Shown piece by piece: positions 1 through 12,209 of a stretch of DNA of 64,000 nt. The notes beneath the pieces were generated by a model. It saw only the letters and a list, made by a program, of their open reading frames with translations, was not told the origin of the DNA and made no database searches. How positions within the stretch are numbered: the stretch's first letter is position 1; each line of letters opens with the position of its first letter. Source of the DNA: Curvularia sp. ZM96 (Eukaryota > Ascomycota > Dothideomycetes > Pleosporales > Pleosporaceae); NCBI GenBank assembly GCA_022457065.1, contig JAJGBQ010000005.1:1922001-1986000 (forward strand). Direction: 5' to 3'. The position numbers were made by a program, and so were the translations under genes.

Positions 1-1
1 T

Positions 2-1609
2 CCAGCACAACCAGTGTTCGTCAATGCCACTGAGTCCGCCGTCGCGCTTCTTCACAAGATTGAGCAAAATGCAAGGGAGACTACGGGCGCCGAGCCCTCT
101 GTAGACAAGGGTGAGACACAGTCTGAGAGCAATGATAACAAGGAACCTTCGCCGGCCCAGTCTGTTAAGAGGACATTTAACGAAGTCTCCGCTACGCCCA
201 ATCGTCCCGTTGAAAAGGCAAACATCCTCAGCAGATCCTTCTCAGCCCTCAAGTCGCGGTTTTTCTCATCCACCCCCAAACCCCAGCCCACTCCTGAAGT
301 TACCCAGCCCGCTCCTGAGGCTACTTCACCCACTCCAACAAAGTCTTTACCGCCACAAAACACACTGACCGAGACCCTGTCGCTTCCACCAACGCCTGTC
401 GGTGAGCGTCTCAAGACACCAAGCAAGAGGCGCACACCCACCAACACGATGATGAAGGTATTGCTGAAGGGCGTCAATGGAGACGATAGACGAAAAGCAG
501 AGAATTGGGCTAAGCAGGTCATCCCTGAGCTTAAGAATGATCCTGCCTTCCGCGAGAAGCGCAAGCGACTCGAAACGCCTGTCCTGTTCAAAGACTTGAA
601 CTGCTTCCCCTCGGCCAAGCCCTGGGAAACTGGCTTCGGCGATCCGCTCGGCGATTTGGACGATGACGATGTCGTCCCAGTTTGGGCTGTCTATCTTGAA
701 ATCAAAGCTGAAGAGGAAGAGCACGCGGCCAAGAGACACAAGAAGTCTAATGCGAACGTTGCGGATGAAGAAGTACCCACGATTGACGAGCAGTTTGCTG
801 CTAGCACCAGCGCGCGCATGTCACCCAAGCTTTACAACAGCCATGGTCACTCGGCCTCTCTCCAAGACTTCCGTCCTCGCCGGTCGATCGATCCTTCTCC
901 CATGTTCTCGAACTCTGTCTCGCACATCCAAGGCAGTAATATCTTCAGTGAACTCCAAGGACACGACACTGCTGCCCAGATTCGTGAGAATGACCGCGAA
1001 GTCCTCAAGAATGCAACGAAAGCAACAGTTGGTACCCAAGTCCAAGGCTCTGTTGGAGTCACATTCAGTGTACCTGATGACTCTGAGGATGAGGACTCGA
1101 CAGCAGATGCTGAAACTGCAAATACTGAGACCGCAAACACTGGGACTTCCGGTACTGAGGCTGCTCCAATCTGGACCCAGCCCCCACCTCCTGCCCCGGT
1201 CCCTGCGCATGCACCTTTGCCAGGAGGCCCTGCCGCCGACACACCTCTGAGCCCACCTAGCCAACAGCCGGTAGCCGAGATCGAGCGCCAGCGCCAGAGG
1301 CTCATGAAGCACACACCTGCCAAGCCCTCACGCCTCCGCGAAGCGATATACCCCTCCCCAAGCGTTCTCTCAGATATTGGTAACGAGTCTCTTCTCGCTG
1401 CCACCCCTGCCCCAGTCACTGCATCTGTTGCTTCCATGTTCGACGACATTCCAGGAGCGGAGCCCATTGAGCTCGATACCGAGGAACAGGCTGCTCTCGA
1501 AGAGTTGATGAACTCGGAGGAATACAAGCAGCAACTTGCTGCCGAATGGAGTCGCCCCATCATCACGTACGAGTCTGATGAGGAAGAGCTCAGCCCTCCT
1601 TCAAGTTAA
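2..1609 (+). CDS. hypothetical Ser/Pro-rich protein, 5' partial
   Basis: The frame is open from the first bases of the window with no start codon, so this is the C-terminal part (about 535 residues) of a longer protein ending in TAA at 1607-1609. I do not recognise the family. Composition is mostly disordered: Pro/Thr-rich runs around 280-420 and 1170-1260, acidic stretches near 655-710 and 1075-1105, and a basic KRHKK motif near 735. The most structured part (about 415-720) has basic TPSKRRTP, then a charged helical stretch and a Trp-containing segment ending in VPVWAVYLEIKAEEEE. A nuclear role is possible from the basic clusters but is only inference. It converges on the minus-strand REI1-like gene. 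The reverse-strand ORFs over it are shadows of its GC-rich codons. Confidence 0.75.
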   Translation, partial: PAQPVFVNATESAVALLHKIEQNARETTGAEPSVDKGETQSESNDNKEPSPAQSVKRTFNEVSATPNRPVEKANILSRSFSALKSRFFSSTPKPQPTPEVTQPAPEATSPTPTKSLPPQNTLTETLSLPPTPVGERLKTPSKRRTPTNTMMKVLLKGVNGDDRRKAENWAKQVIPELKNDPAFREKRKRLETPVLFKDLNCFPSAKPWETGFGDPLGDLDDDDVVPVWAVYLEIKAEEEEHAAKRHKKSNANVADEEVPTIDEQFAASTSARMSPKLYNSHGHSASLQDFRPRRSIDPSPMFSNSVSHIQGSNIFSELQGHDTAAQIRENDREVLKNATKATVGTQVQGSVGVTFSVPDDSEDEDSTADAETANTETANTGTSGTEAAPIWTQPPPPAPVPAHAPLPGGPAADTPLSPPSQQPVAEIERQRQRLMKHTPAKPSRLREAIYPSPSVLSDIGNESLLAATPAPVTASVASMFDDIPGAEPIELDTEEQAALEELMNSEEYKQQLAAEWSRPIITYESDEEELSPPSS

Positions 1610-2342
1610 ACGCTTGTTTTGTTTTTGTTCAACCTGTACCTTCTTGCTCCGAAATTGATCGAGGACAAACTGGACTGGAGCTTCTGCCTCGGAAACTCGT
1701 TTTTCGACATTGCATTGTTTGCATAGTTTGCGTGTTTGCATAGCCACGGATCGACTTTTCGCGCTTCTTGTTTTTTATCCGGGTTCTTCGAATGTACTAT
1801 ATTAGCCTGATGGCTCTTTTCTTCTTTTTTTCTGCAGGCGTTTGACTAGGGACATAAAAGATGGATGATTCATGACTGCTGTATACCCCGTTTTCCCCAA
1901 CAACACAAAACAACCACTGCATAGGTTGTGTCGCCAGGCATATGAAAAAGCCTTGTTCATTTTGCATGTATTGCGTTCGGCATTGCTCTTCTTGTGTTTC
2001 GTGCTCTTCTTGTTCTGTATTGTCCTTTTTGTTTTCCATGCTCTTCTTGCTCTTCATGGCTTCTTTGTTCTGTTTTGTTTCTTCTTATTCGAGAATGACG
2101 TGTGTATGGGTATATTACCTGTTCGATTACCTGTTCAACTTAGTCCTCCCCTAATAGCATGTACCCGAATCAAAAAGTCTATATTTTAATACTTCTGCAC
2201 CATTGGTTGTGATGATGTTCGCTTCATGAAGAGTCTGTCTCATTCTCTCTTTATACTAACTATGTACACATGCCGGGACTTGCCCACTGCAACACCAATT
2301 CCTAGACCCAAAACACAAACACATACGTATACATCCAGATAA
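1610..2342. other. convergent intergenic region, 3' flanks
   Basis: About 730 bp between the stop codons of two convergent genes. It is T-rich (runs of cttctt and ttgttct around 1985-2090), consistent with 3' UTRs and polyadenylation regions. I see no supported gene, RNA or repeat. Confidence 0.6.
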
Positions 2343-3623
2343 TCATCCAGCTTGGTAAACCGGATTCTCAGTTTTGTAATAAATAGCTTTCACCGGCTGC
2401 CTCAGCGCTAGCTGATTGACTCTCTTCTGCGCACTAACTTGCTGTCGGCGCATCTTCTTGTCCAGAGTAGCTAGGCTGACTAGTTGGGTGTTGGAGAGAC
2501 CGGCGAGACTGAGAGCGGAGTTGCGTCCATTTTGTGGTGCTGGCGGTAAGGGGAGAGGTGGAAGGTGTGAGGATGGGTAAGAGTGTGTGAGAGAAGGGTT
2601 CTGCGATGTGGTCGTTTGAAGAGAGGTGATATCGGCGGCTTGCTGTTCAGACAACGAGGTTCTGGATCGTGCGTGCTGTGGATGGGGCTTTGGGTGTTGT
2701 ATCTTTTCCTTGCGCGTTTTTCCAAGCAAAGGCTTCTTTTTCGCCCCATCCGTGCTAGAACTGATATTGTGTCTTGTCTTCTCTTTCGTGCTCTCATCAT
2801 CTGCCTCTCTCTCATCGCTTTCTGTGTCGGTAGTGTTTTCCTCTTCTTCCTGCGTATCCGCATCTTCCCCGCTAGAGAAGAACTCTTCATACAGGCTTAC
2901 GTCAAGCTTGCAATGCGCTGAATCTCGCATATGGCTCTGCACGCCGTGTATGCTGTTTTTCTCCCGCCCACAGTAGATGCACTCGTGGTATGTGTAGATG
3001 AGTAGAGATAGGTAGGATAGGAGGGGTTCGACGGCTGCAGTGGAGATTGAGTCCACTGGGAGAAAGAAACTGTGAGCGCTGGACATGTGCGATATGTTGT
3101 CGTCAGTATTTGGTGAGATGAGCGCGCAAAAGAGACACCTTGTCGAGTCGTGGATTGATGAGAGCGAAGTGTCGGTTTGCTTGCTGGAATGCCCACTTTG
3201 TTCCATGTTGTGGGTACTGGAGTCTGAAGTTTCGCTGGCATGTCCGTCCGATCCACCAGAGATATCTATTTCCATGTCTCTCTGGCTGTCATCAACACTG
3301 TTGTCGTCATGACGACTTTTCTTTCTCCTGCCAGCTGTATTCTTCTCCATGCATTCTCCAAACTCCGCTTCAGATAGCGCTGGTTGACCCGATATTTTTC
3401 GTTGAAGGTTATTAATGCTAAATATCGGTCAGCAGGGAAGCTCCTGGCATCTGAACTCAAATTCAGAAAGCTAAGGAATACATATGAAGACGAAAAGATG
3501 GGTTGGGTTTACTTACTGCCATGCACTTTGCATGTGACTTCGCTGAAGCAGACTGTTTTTGAAAGAAAGAGAGCAAGTGTTACAAGGGAAGGCTGTCAGT
3601 GCACCCGATGTGTCGTGCACCAT
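2343..3623 (-). CDS. REI1-like C2H2 zinc-finger protein (pre-60S ribosome biogenesis family)
   Basis: Two exons on the minus strand: 3517-3623 and 2343-3417, with a 99-bp GT-AG intron (3418-3516) that splits the codon for the last His of the first finger. The product is 393 residues. Finger 1 has C14, C17, H30 and H36 and runs into an NLQRKISG..LSEAEF segment like the Rei1 family N-terminus. Fingers 2 and 3 are C130/C133/H146/H151 and C182/C185/H198/H204. An acidic stretch follows at about 215-245, then a basic low-complexity region, and the end resembles the Rei1 tail. Rei1/Reh1 act in the cytoplasm in late 60S maturation, helping release the Arx1-Alb1 export factor. The central part is poorly conserved, so this may be the Reh1-like or a fungal-specific paralogue rather than canonical REI1. 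The start ATG at 3623 is the first in frame before finger 1. Confidence 0.8.
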
Positions 3624-4468
3624 TTTTGTTTGTTCTTCTAAGTTGTACTTGTTGCCTTTTGGTAGGAAGACTTTGAACGTAAGGTCTTAAGCGTAAAACC
3701 GTAGATTGGTGTCTTGAATAGAGACAAGAGCTGATTTGGGTGAATGAAGTCCATCTTGGTAAGGCATCAAGGCCCATATATAGTCAGAATACTGCATTAC
3801 TTGCATCGAGATGGCTACGGGATTGTGGTGCATCACGTGATGGGCTTGTGAGGCGCAGCCGCGTTCAAGCCTCAAATGACTCATTTTGAGTCCATGTCTA
3901 CTCACGCAGATACGCCCCGCCAAGCATCACTCTAGACAAGGTATGAGTCTTTGGGGACTTTTGTATTGGCCCTCATCTAGCCTATGGGTGTCTAGAAACC
4001 AGGACGAAAACGGGGGCACAGGGGCAGAGCAGGCCATATCTATGCGCTATACTGTTCCAGGAAGTCATCACATATTACCCAAATCGCTACAGCAACAAGG
4101 ACAGGAATCTTATCCAGCATCTGATTTCATTTGTCGTCACTGACATGTCACTCACTTTAGCTCTCTATATGAGCACAGAATTGTTTATAGAATGGATTTC
4201 GTTATCAGACATAAAAGCAAACACGGTCATGAAAGACGGGCATAAACTCAAAGACATAGGACGCCAACCAAACTGAACCTATTCCTTCGCCATGATCCCA
4301 GCCGCCTCTCCTGACGTTCCTCAAAACGCCGATAGCAATCGCTGCCGTGATCCGTAGATTCCTCCCATCGTGATTTGATATCCGTATCGTCCCGCCGTGT
4401 ACCACAATGCCATCATGAACGCCACATAAGAAAGAAGGAAAGGTGAAGAGGGTATATGGGTACACTCT
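3624..4468. other. intergenic region upstream of the REI1-like gene
   Basis: About 845 bp holding the promoter and 5' UTR of the REI1-like gene (right of 3623) and the 3' flank of the FHA gene (left of 4469). The short reading frames on both strands have no recognisable domain. No RNA gene or repeat seen. Confidence 0.5.
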
Positions 4469-6421
4469 TTACATGAAGAAGTTGTCCGGAAGGGTTGAGA
4501 GAAGAGCAAAAGAGACAACCGCACCGGTGGCGCCAAGCAAAGGATAGGCGGCTTTGTTGAGCACCTTGTTAAGAACAGAGCGAGGGGTTTTCTTGGGGCG
4601 TTGTGCGATTTGCACTGCCGCCTGAGTTGCAACAGTCTCCAAAACTGAATCTGCGTTAGTTGGCCCGCTTGATTCCTGCTCAACTGCAATTGCGGCTTGC
4701 TGAGGCATTCCCTCTTCGGCCACAAGTGCCTCCTCATCGAGAGTATCAGCTTTGCGCTTCTTGTAGTTCACTGACTCTGGCGTAGGCGGATGCTCTTCAA
4801 TGACCTCTTCAACAATCTCCTCGATTGAAACCTTGGTGCGGCGACCTGGCTGCAATGGTGAGCAAGCTTCAACATCTGACGTGGGTGCTGGTGGGGGTGT
4901 TTGGAGCCGGTCAGCTTGGGATGCCTGGGTGGGCTGTTGACAGAAAGACACCGATGAGCGAGCGTTTGTTGAATCCGGTGCCGGAGGAGGGGGTGCGGGG
5001 ATGAACAGCTCTTCATAGCACCTAGAGTTGAACTGATAATTAACGTCTTGGTTCCAGCCCTGGGCTTCGTTCTGTCCAAAATGGGGATATGACCAGCTGT
5101 CCCAGGAGGCCTGGTTGGATGAGGGACGAGGTGGTAGGGGCGGTGCCGTATCATCGCATGAAGGCAGATGTTCCGTTTTGGCCACCTTCGTCATACCAGC
5201 CCGAGAGGATTCCGCACATGCATTGCCACTAGTGTCAGGGCGCTGCAGTTCAAACATGTCCACACCTTGGAGCCGCGGTAGGACATTGCAGTCATCTCCA
5301 AAGGCAAAAATATTTCGGGCCGGCATATTGGGCGGATGTGCGCCAAGAGGCTGCTTTGAGGCGGATGCCATATTGTTGTTCGAGTATTGGACCTCATGGG
5401 TGGCCGAAGTTGTGACAGCTTCAGAGTAGCCAGCGCCATTCACCTCGTCTTCTAAATCCTGGATCTCTGATTCAGACTCGGAGTCCATGTCGGAGTTATC
5501 GCTGCTTCCCGCCTTGCTGCCAAAGTCGAAGTCATCGTCATCTTCAAGATCACAAGAGCGGGGGGTACAGGGTAGACGTGAGTCGTCGCTATATGGCTCA
5601 AAATCAGGCCTAGAAACATCTTTGTCTTCCTTTTCCTCGTCATAGGCATCATCGGCGGCGGTACTGTCTAATGCAGACTCAGGATACACATCTGGACCAA
5701 AGCGGGAACGCTTGATAGGCTGTTCCTGCTGTAGCACGTCTTCCATGACTATGGTGGTATCAGCCTGGTTGTCCTGGTTGAGCTGTTCTGGAGCCATTTC
5801 CAAATCGTCTTCGATGACAAGCAACGGATCGGCGTAGCTGCCACCGCGTTCCACTTCCTCGTCTTCGCTCTCGGCATCGGGGACAGTGAAGCCAAGCGAG
5901 AAGGGGCGTGAGAGCTGAGACTCGAAGACGTATTTGCGGGCTACGAAGAATTCTGTGCAGCATGTCAGCCTCGGGTCAGTGGAGTGGGGTAGGATGGAGG
6001 ATGTGAGCGACATACCCTCATTACGGTTAACGTCAGTGCCGAACTGGAGTTCGTCTCCGTATTTGAGCTTTGTAGGCGTCTTGGGTGGCAGCCTCTGGCC
6101 GTTGAGCATAGTGCCGTGCATGGAGCCTTGATCGCTGATGTAGACTTCGGGGGTGCCACTGCTGGAATTGGCGGAGAGGAGTGCGTGCTGGCGAGAGATG
6201 ACGGGGCTATCAATATACGCGTTGTGCGGTGCAGCCATGAGCTCTTTCTTGGTAACATTACTCGACGCACGGCCAATAGGGAAGGTTGCGTTCAAGGGCA
6301 GGTCGAATTGGCGGGTCTCGTACGTGTCGTACCGCTTTACGTCCCGGAGGACGATACGGAAGACTGGGCGGTTAGTGAGTCTCGAGCCGAGCATGGTGAG
6401 GAGATGCGAAGGGGTGCTCAC
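4469..6421 (-). CDS. FHA-domain protein with C-terminal membrane anchor
   Basis: The frame is open for 650 codons, but 5953-6015 (63 bp, GTATGT...CACAG) reads as an in-frame intron without stops. Its removal gives 629 residues and joins ..VNRNE to EFFVARKYVF.. with better continuity. An N-terminal FHA domain (about 20-135) has the phosphothreonine-binding landmarks G50-R51, S76-R77-x-H79, D97-x-G99-S100 and H102-G-T104 with N107-G108. The middle is long, acidic and disordered, with a run of Pro/Ser. The last 25 residues are a single hydrophobic segment followed by a very short tail, as in tail-anchored membrane proteins. Phosphopeptide binding at an internal membrane is the likely role. SLMAP/Far10-type proteins share FHA plus tail anchor, but I see no long coiled coil, so orthology is unproven. 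It is divergent from the Pol III gene. Confidence 0.8.
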   Translation of the reverse strand: MSTPSHLLTMLGSRLTNRPVFRIVLRDVKRYDTYETRQFDLPLNATFPIGRASSNVTKKELMAAPHNAYIDSPVISRQHALLSANSSSGTPEVYISDQGSMHGTMLNGQRLPPKTPTKLKYGDELQFGTDVNRNEGMSLTSSILPHSTDPRLTCCTEFFVARKYVFESQLSRPFSLGFTVPDAESEDEEVERGGSYADPLLVIEDDLEMAPEQLNQDNQADTTIVMEDVLQQEQPIKRSRFGPDVYPESALDSTAADDAYDEEKEDKDVSRPDFEPYSDDSRLPCTPRSCDLEDDDDFDFGSKAGSSDNSDMDSESESEIQDLEDEVNGAGYSEAVTTSATHEVQYSNNNMASASKQPLGAHPPNMPARNIFAFGDDCNVLPRLQGVDMFELQRPDTSGNACAESSRAGMTKVAKTEHLPSCDDTAPPLPPRPSSNQASWDSWSYPHFGQNEAQGWNQDVNYQFNSRCYEELFIPAPPPPAPDSTNARSSVSFCQQPTQASQADRLQTPPPAPTSDVEACSPLQPGRRTKVSIEEIVEEVIEEHPPTPESVNYKKRKADTLDEEALVAEEGMPQQAAIAVEQESSGPTNADSVLETVATQAAVQIAQRPKKTPRSVLNKVLNKAAYPLLGATGAVVSFALLSTLPDNFFM

Positions 6422-7011
6422 TGGAGGTCATGAGAGGAGTGTTGTGTATTTAAGGAAAAGCAGGCAGTGATGGGTAGTGGTAGAAGCAGAAGGCAAACCA
6501 GGTGAGAGCGGTAAGCAGAGCAGGCGGAGGGGCTCGATTGGGCGGGGAAGGGGGACAGCCTGGTGGTACCACGGGTCAAGACACGGTTGAGTTGAGAAGA
6601 AATATATTGGCTAGGTATTATCGGAAGGAGAGGGTGGTAAGGACAGTACACATGGACGGCAGGCAAGAAGTAAGTGGTAAATCCACGCTGTTGTCACTCG
6701 GAGCGGGGCACAGAGTGAATGGTAGGCAGCGATGCGGTGATGCTCCAGGTCACGACGGCGGCCTTGTGGGGTGCTATCAGCTTATCAGCCTGCATTAGCG
6801 TCCCCTGGTCCTGCAGCCCGGCGTTAGCGCGAAGATGGGTCCCCCACCCAAAATCTGCAGCGGCGCGCAACTGAGAAAGTAAAGCCACCCTCGAGTTGCC
6901 ATCGTCGCCCGAACATGACTCACGCCGCAACGACTATGCAACACTTCTCTCAAGGCCTGCGATAGCACGAAACTCACTTACGGCACATTCATCACCACCG
7001 CCCCCGCCACC
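6422..7011. promoter_or_regulatory. divergent promoter region (FHA gene / RPC1)
   Basis: About 590 bp between the start codons of two divergent genes, so it must contain both promoters and 5' UTRs. A clear TATA box is not evident on either side. Immediately before the RPC1 ATG is a C/A-rich leader (6985-7011) typical of ascomycete 5' UTRs. Confidence 0.6.
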
Positions 7012-10000
7012 ATGGAGGCGCCGCGCACAACGGCCAAGCAGCAGGTCGTGGACCGCATCCCCGCGCGCATCAAGCACATCCAGTTTGGCATATAGTAGGG
7101 CACACGGCTGCGGCCAGTATATTGAAAAAGACACCTAGTAACGCTCTCCAGCTCCAACCAGGACATTGTCAACCAAGCCGTCCTCGAAGTGTCCGACCGC
7201 AATGTCTACGACCTCCAGCCCGCCGCGGACAACACGCGCACCCTCACTGCCAACGGACCCATGGACACGCGCATGGGCATATCGAGCAAGCAAGGCAAGT
7301 GCACAACATGTGGGGAGGGACTCGATACCTGCAACGGTCACTTTGGCCACATCAAGCTCGCGCTGCCTGCTTTTCACGTCGGCTACTTGAAGCACATCAT
7401 CGAAGTGCTCAACTGTATATGCAAAGATTGCTCCCGCGTTTTGCTGGATGAGGTGGAACGGCGAAGATACCTGCGCAGCATGCGCCGCCCAGATATGGAC
7501 ACTCTGCGAAAAGGCGCCGTGACCAAGAGGATCTTGGAAGACTGTCGCAAGAAAAAGACATGTCCCTACTGCAACGGCCTCCAAGGTACGGTGCGCAAGG
7601 TGCCCGGCCATCCGCTGAAGATAATTCACAACCGCTATGACGCCTTCAACCGCTCCACGGCCAAGACAAAAAAGGCGCCAGCCGGCAAGGTCGAGTTTGA
7701 TCAGTCTTTCGAAACTGCAAAAGCCGCCAACCCAGATTTGGACAAGCACTTGAAGAAGGCTGTTGATGATATGCACCCACTGCGGGTGTTGAATCTTTTC
7801 AAGAAGATCTCTCCTGAAGACTGCGAACTCTTAGCTATGATACCCGAAGATGCACGCCCGGAGATGCTGATCTGGGAATACATGCCAGTGCCACCTGTGG
7901 CGCTGCGGCCGTCGGTCATGCAGGAAGGAGGTGCAACCGAAGATGATGTGACCAACAAGATTGGTGACATATGCCAGATCAGCAGCATAATACGCGCGGG
8001 CCTTGCACGAGGATTTCCGCTACAGATCCTGATGGAGCAATGGGATTTCTTGCAGCTGCAGATCGCCATGTATATCAACAGTGATGCTCCAGGTCTCAAA
8101 CAACAAGGTCTGCAGAAGACTATGCGTGGCTTTTCCCAGCGTCTCAAGGGCAAGGGCGGTCGATTCCGACAAAATCTCTCCGGAAAACGTGTCGACTTTT
8201 CTGGCCGTACAGTCATTGGTCCGGATCCGAACCTGAGTATTGACGAGGTCGCGGTGCCAGAGCGTATAGCTAAGAACCTGACGTATCCCGAAAAGGTCAC
8301 AAGGTACAACATTGACAAACTGAGGAGGCTTGTCAGGAATGGCTCGAACAAGTACCCTGGAGCCAATTACATCCTCAACGACCAAGGTCCAAACAAGGAA
8401 AGAGGCAAAATCTCGCTCATTGCCCTTTCGCGATTCGACACCAGCGGCGAACGGCTTGAAGGTGCCTCGAAACGACTCAAGATTGGTGATATTGTTGAAC
8501 GCCACATTGAGGATGGTGACATCGTTCTATTCAATCGACAACCGTCTCTGCACAAGCTCAGTATTCTCAGTCACCGAGCCAAAGTACGACCGTGGAGAAC
8601 ATTTCGCCTGAACGAGTGTGTATGCAACCCTTACAACGCCGATTTCGACGGTGACGAGATGAACCTACACGTCCCACAAACCGAAGAAGCCCGAACGGAA
8701 GCCACCGAGCTCATGGGTGTGAAATACAACCTGGCTACCCCGAAGAACGGAACACCAATTATTGCTGCTATTCAGGATTTCATCACAGCCGCCTACCTCT
8801 TGAGTAACAAAAACAACTTTTTTGACCGGAAGACCTTTTGCCAGATTGTGAACTACATGTTCAACGGTGAAGGAGCATTCGATCCGGACACGGGCAAGAG
8901 GCATCCTATTGAAATTCCACCCCCGGTCATATGGAAGCCACAGGCACTCTGGACTGGAAAGCAGGTCTTCAACCTACTGATGCGGCCATACAAAGGGTGC
9001 CGGGTATTGGTCAACCTTGAGGCCGCGTGCAAGCAATTTAAGAAGAACGGTGACCAGCCTCCTGACTTGAATGAGAACGACGCTTATCTTGTCATTCGCA
9101 ACTCCGAGGTCATGTGTGGTGTAATGGACAAGGCCACTGTTGGTGACGGTAAGAAAGACTCTGTCTTCTACGTTATGATGCGAGACTTTGGTCCCGACCA
9201 TGCTGTTCAGGGTATGAACCGGCTTTCCAAGCTTTCCGCACGATGGCTCAGCAACAATGGTTTCTCACTCGGAATCAGCGACGTGACTCCTGGAGAAAAA
9301 CTCAACAAGAAGAAGCAGGCTCTTGTTGAAGAAGCGTACGCCAAGTGCGACAAGCTGATCATGGACTTTAAAGAAGGGAAACTGCAGCGTGACCCAGGTT
9401 GTGACGAGGAGCAGACAATGGAGAACAGGATCGGTGGTATTTTGTCTGGAGTCCGTCAAGCTGCTGGTGACATTTGTTTCGAGGAGCTGAGCAGATGGAA
9501 TTCTCCCCTGCTCATGGCCAAGTGCGGTTCAAAGGGATCAAACATCAACGTCTCTCAGATGGTTGCTTCCGTCGGACAACAGATGATTGGTGGCGCACGT
9601 GTGGCGGACGGATTCCATCACAGAACCTTGCCTCATTTCCCCAAGGCTGCGCGTCAACCCGCGTCCAAGGGTTTCGTCAGCAACAGTTTCTTCTCTGGCC
9701 TGACACCATCCGAGTTTATTTTCCACGCAATGAGTGGTCGTGAAGGTCTGGTCGATACCGCTGTCAAAACTGCCGAAACTGGTTATATGAGTAGACGATT
9801 GATGAAGTCTCTGGAAGACCTTTCTGCACAGTATGACGACACTGTCCGAAACTCGTCTGGCACTGTTGTGCAGTTCCAGTATGGAGACGACAATCTCGAC
9901 CCCGTGGACATGGAGGGCAAAGCCAAGCCTGTGCACTTTGACCGGACCTTTTCACATGCCGTTACCTCGACTTGGGACAATTCGGAGCCTAGTCTGACGC

Positions 10001-11493
10001 CCCAGGAAGTCCGCGAATACACTGAGGCGAGATTGAACACTCAACGAAACAAGTACCCTAGGTACATGTTGGACGGCGTGACGCAACTTGAGTATCGTGA
10101 CCAGTCCGACAGGGGCATTGACCAGAAGGAGTCTATGCGTGACTTCCTCGACACTGTTCAAGAATATGTGTTCAAGAAAGCGCAGAAGCTCGAGACGACA
10201 CTTGCGTACCTCGGAGTGGTGCAACCTAACGAGAGAAAGGGCAAGAAACAGTCGGCAGCCGATGCAGACAAGTATAGTCTTGCTGATGGTATCGCCAAGA
10301 TCTCCCAGACCGCCCTCGATACCTTTATCACGCTTTGTTTGACCAAGTACCACCGCTCACGCGTCCAGCCCGGTCACGCTGTCGGAGCTATCGGAGCCCA
10401 GTCCATTGGAGAGCCTGGTACGCAAATGACGCTCAAGACTTTCCATTTTGCTGGTGTCGCTGGTATGTCCATCACCCAAGGTGTACCCCGTATCAAGGAA
10501 ATCATCAACGCCTCGTCTACAATCTCGACTCCTGTCATCGCCTGCGATCTTTCCAACAAAGTTTCCGAATCTGCGGCACGAATCGTCAAAGCGCGTGTCG
10601 AGAAGACGTACCTTCGCGACGTCATCTCTTACGTTGAAGATGTTTGGCACCCCACTGGTGCTTACATTGCCATGCGCATTGATTGGGACACAATAAACAA
10701 GCTCTTCGTCGATGTACAACCTCATGAAATTGCTGCGGCCATCAATGCTCATAAGCCACTCAAATGGGGCAAAGCTGGTGCAACTGTGCGCGTCAACTCA
10801 AATCTGATCCGGGTGGATGTCCCCGATCCGAATGCTGCGAAGAAGCGGCCTACAAAGACGAGTCGTAACCATAAAGAATACTTTGAGCGCGTACAACAAG
10901 TCAAATCGCTCATTCCAGATGTTGTTATCAAAGGCTACCCAGACTGCTCGCGTGCTATCATCAAGAAAGAAAGCAGTCCCAATGCTCAGGGCCAATACGA
11001 ATGCCAACTGCTTGTCGAAGGTTATGGCCTCATGGACTGTATGACGACCCCTGGAATAGAGCCGTACAGCACCAAGTCCAACCACGTCATGGAAGTCAAG
11101 ACGGTGCTAGGCATCGAAGCCGCCCGCGCAACTATTGTGCGCGAAATTGGCGATGTCATGGGCAACATGGACATTGATCCGCGTCACATGCAGCTTCTGG
11201 CCGATGTCATGACATTCAAGGGCGAGGTCTTTGGTATTACGCGTTTCGGTTTGCAGAAGACACGTGATTCCGTGCTTCAGCTTGCCAGTTTCGAGAAGAC
11301 GCCTGATCACTTGTTCGAGGCTGCTGCACGCGGCAAGACGGATACCATCGACGGTGTAAGTGAGTGCATCATCATGGGCCAGAGTGTCAAGTTGGGCACA
11401 GGTGCGATGCAGGTTGTGCGGCCGCTGTATCTGAGCGAGAAGGAGCTGAGCGTCAAGAGGACAATGTTCGAAGATGGATGGGATGCTCTGTGA
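7012..11493 (+). CDS. RPC1: DNA-directed RNA polymerase III largest subunit
   Basis: Largest (beta'-like, RPC160) subunit of RNA polymerase III, which transcribes tRNA, 5S rRNA and other small RNAs in the nucleus. Two exons: 7012-7094 and 7152-11493, with a 57-bp intron whose removal joins ..RIKHIQFGIY to SNQDIVNQAV.., the expected family N-terminus. The product is 1474 residues, normal for the family. Visible landmarks are the clamp zinc motif CxxC..CNGHFGH near residue 80, the CPYC pair near 165, the catalytic NADFDGD at about 523-529 whose aspartates bind the active-site magnesium, and the bridge-helix/trigger-loop region near 1100 (GAIGAQSIGEPGTQMTLKTF). The second reading frame at 7189 begins at an internal GTG and is not the real start. 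Confidence 0.96.
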
Positions 11494-12209
11494 AGGGCGA
11501 GGTGAATGAATGAGCATGAAGTAAGCCAAAAAGTGGTAATGTACATATGCATGGGATCTGGCGTAAATTCTACTGCATCGTTTTGTGTCAATATATATTT
11601 ACCTACAGTTAGCATGCATAGCGAACAATGAATAACAAGTTTGAATTTCTATTATTCAGAATATGTATCCAAATGTGAAAAAAAAGTACAAGATAGTAGC
11701 TTCACCCGTGCCCGCTCCTCTACCGGTTTTCAAGCTTGAGGCAGTATCACGTAGCTCTAGAAAAAGAAACACCCATCGTCATTAGAAAATTAAGTCCATT
11801 TCATGAGCTAACACTACATGTCTCCAGATTGCGACCGCTGACCCGAAACACGTAAAACTAGCCCCCTTCCATGTTTATTAGAACCGCCCCCCCTTATCTT
11901 CCTTCCCATCTACCTCGCAACTTCCAAAAAAAGAGCTCTGATGAGAGAGATGTATGCCTATGACAAAAAATTACGTAACAAATTTTGCTACGGGACATTT
12001 CATACACACACCGCAAGGAAAATGGTATAGACCAAGAGAGCAAAAAAAAAAAAAAGCACGAACTCCGTAGAACGAACAAGAGAGGTGGTGGGAATGACAC
12101 AAAGCTCAGCAGGACAAAAACTCCGGGTATTAGCAAGATCAATCCGTCGTCATCTTAGAGTAAGACAACAAGTGCGGAGAGCAGACAAGGAACGAAATGG
12201 ACGAGCCAT
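11494..12209. other. convergent intergenic region, 3' flanks
   Basis: About 715 bp between two convergent stop codons, AT-rich with A-runs at 11676-11687 and 12041-12055. Nothing beyond probable 3' UTR and polyadenylation sequence is seen. Confidence 0.6.
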
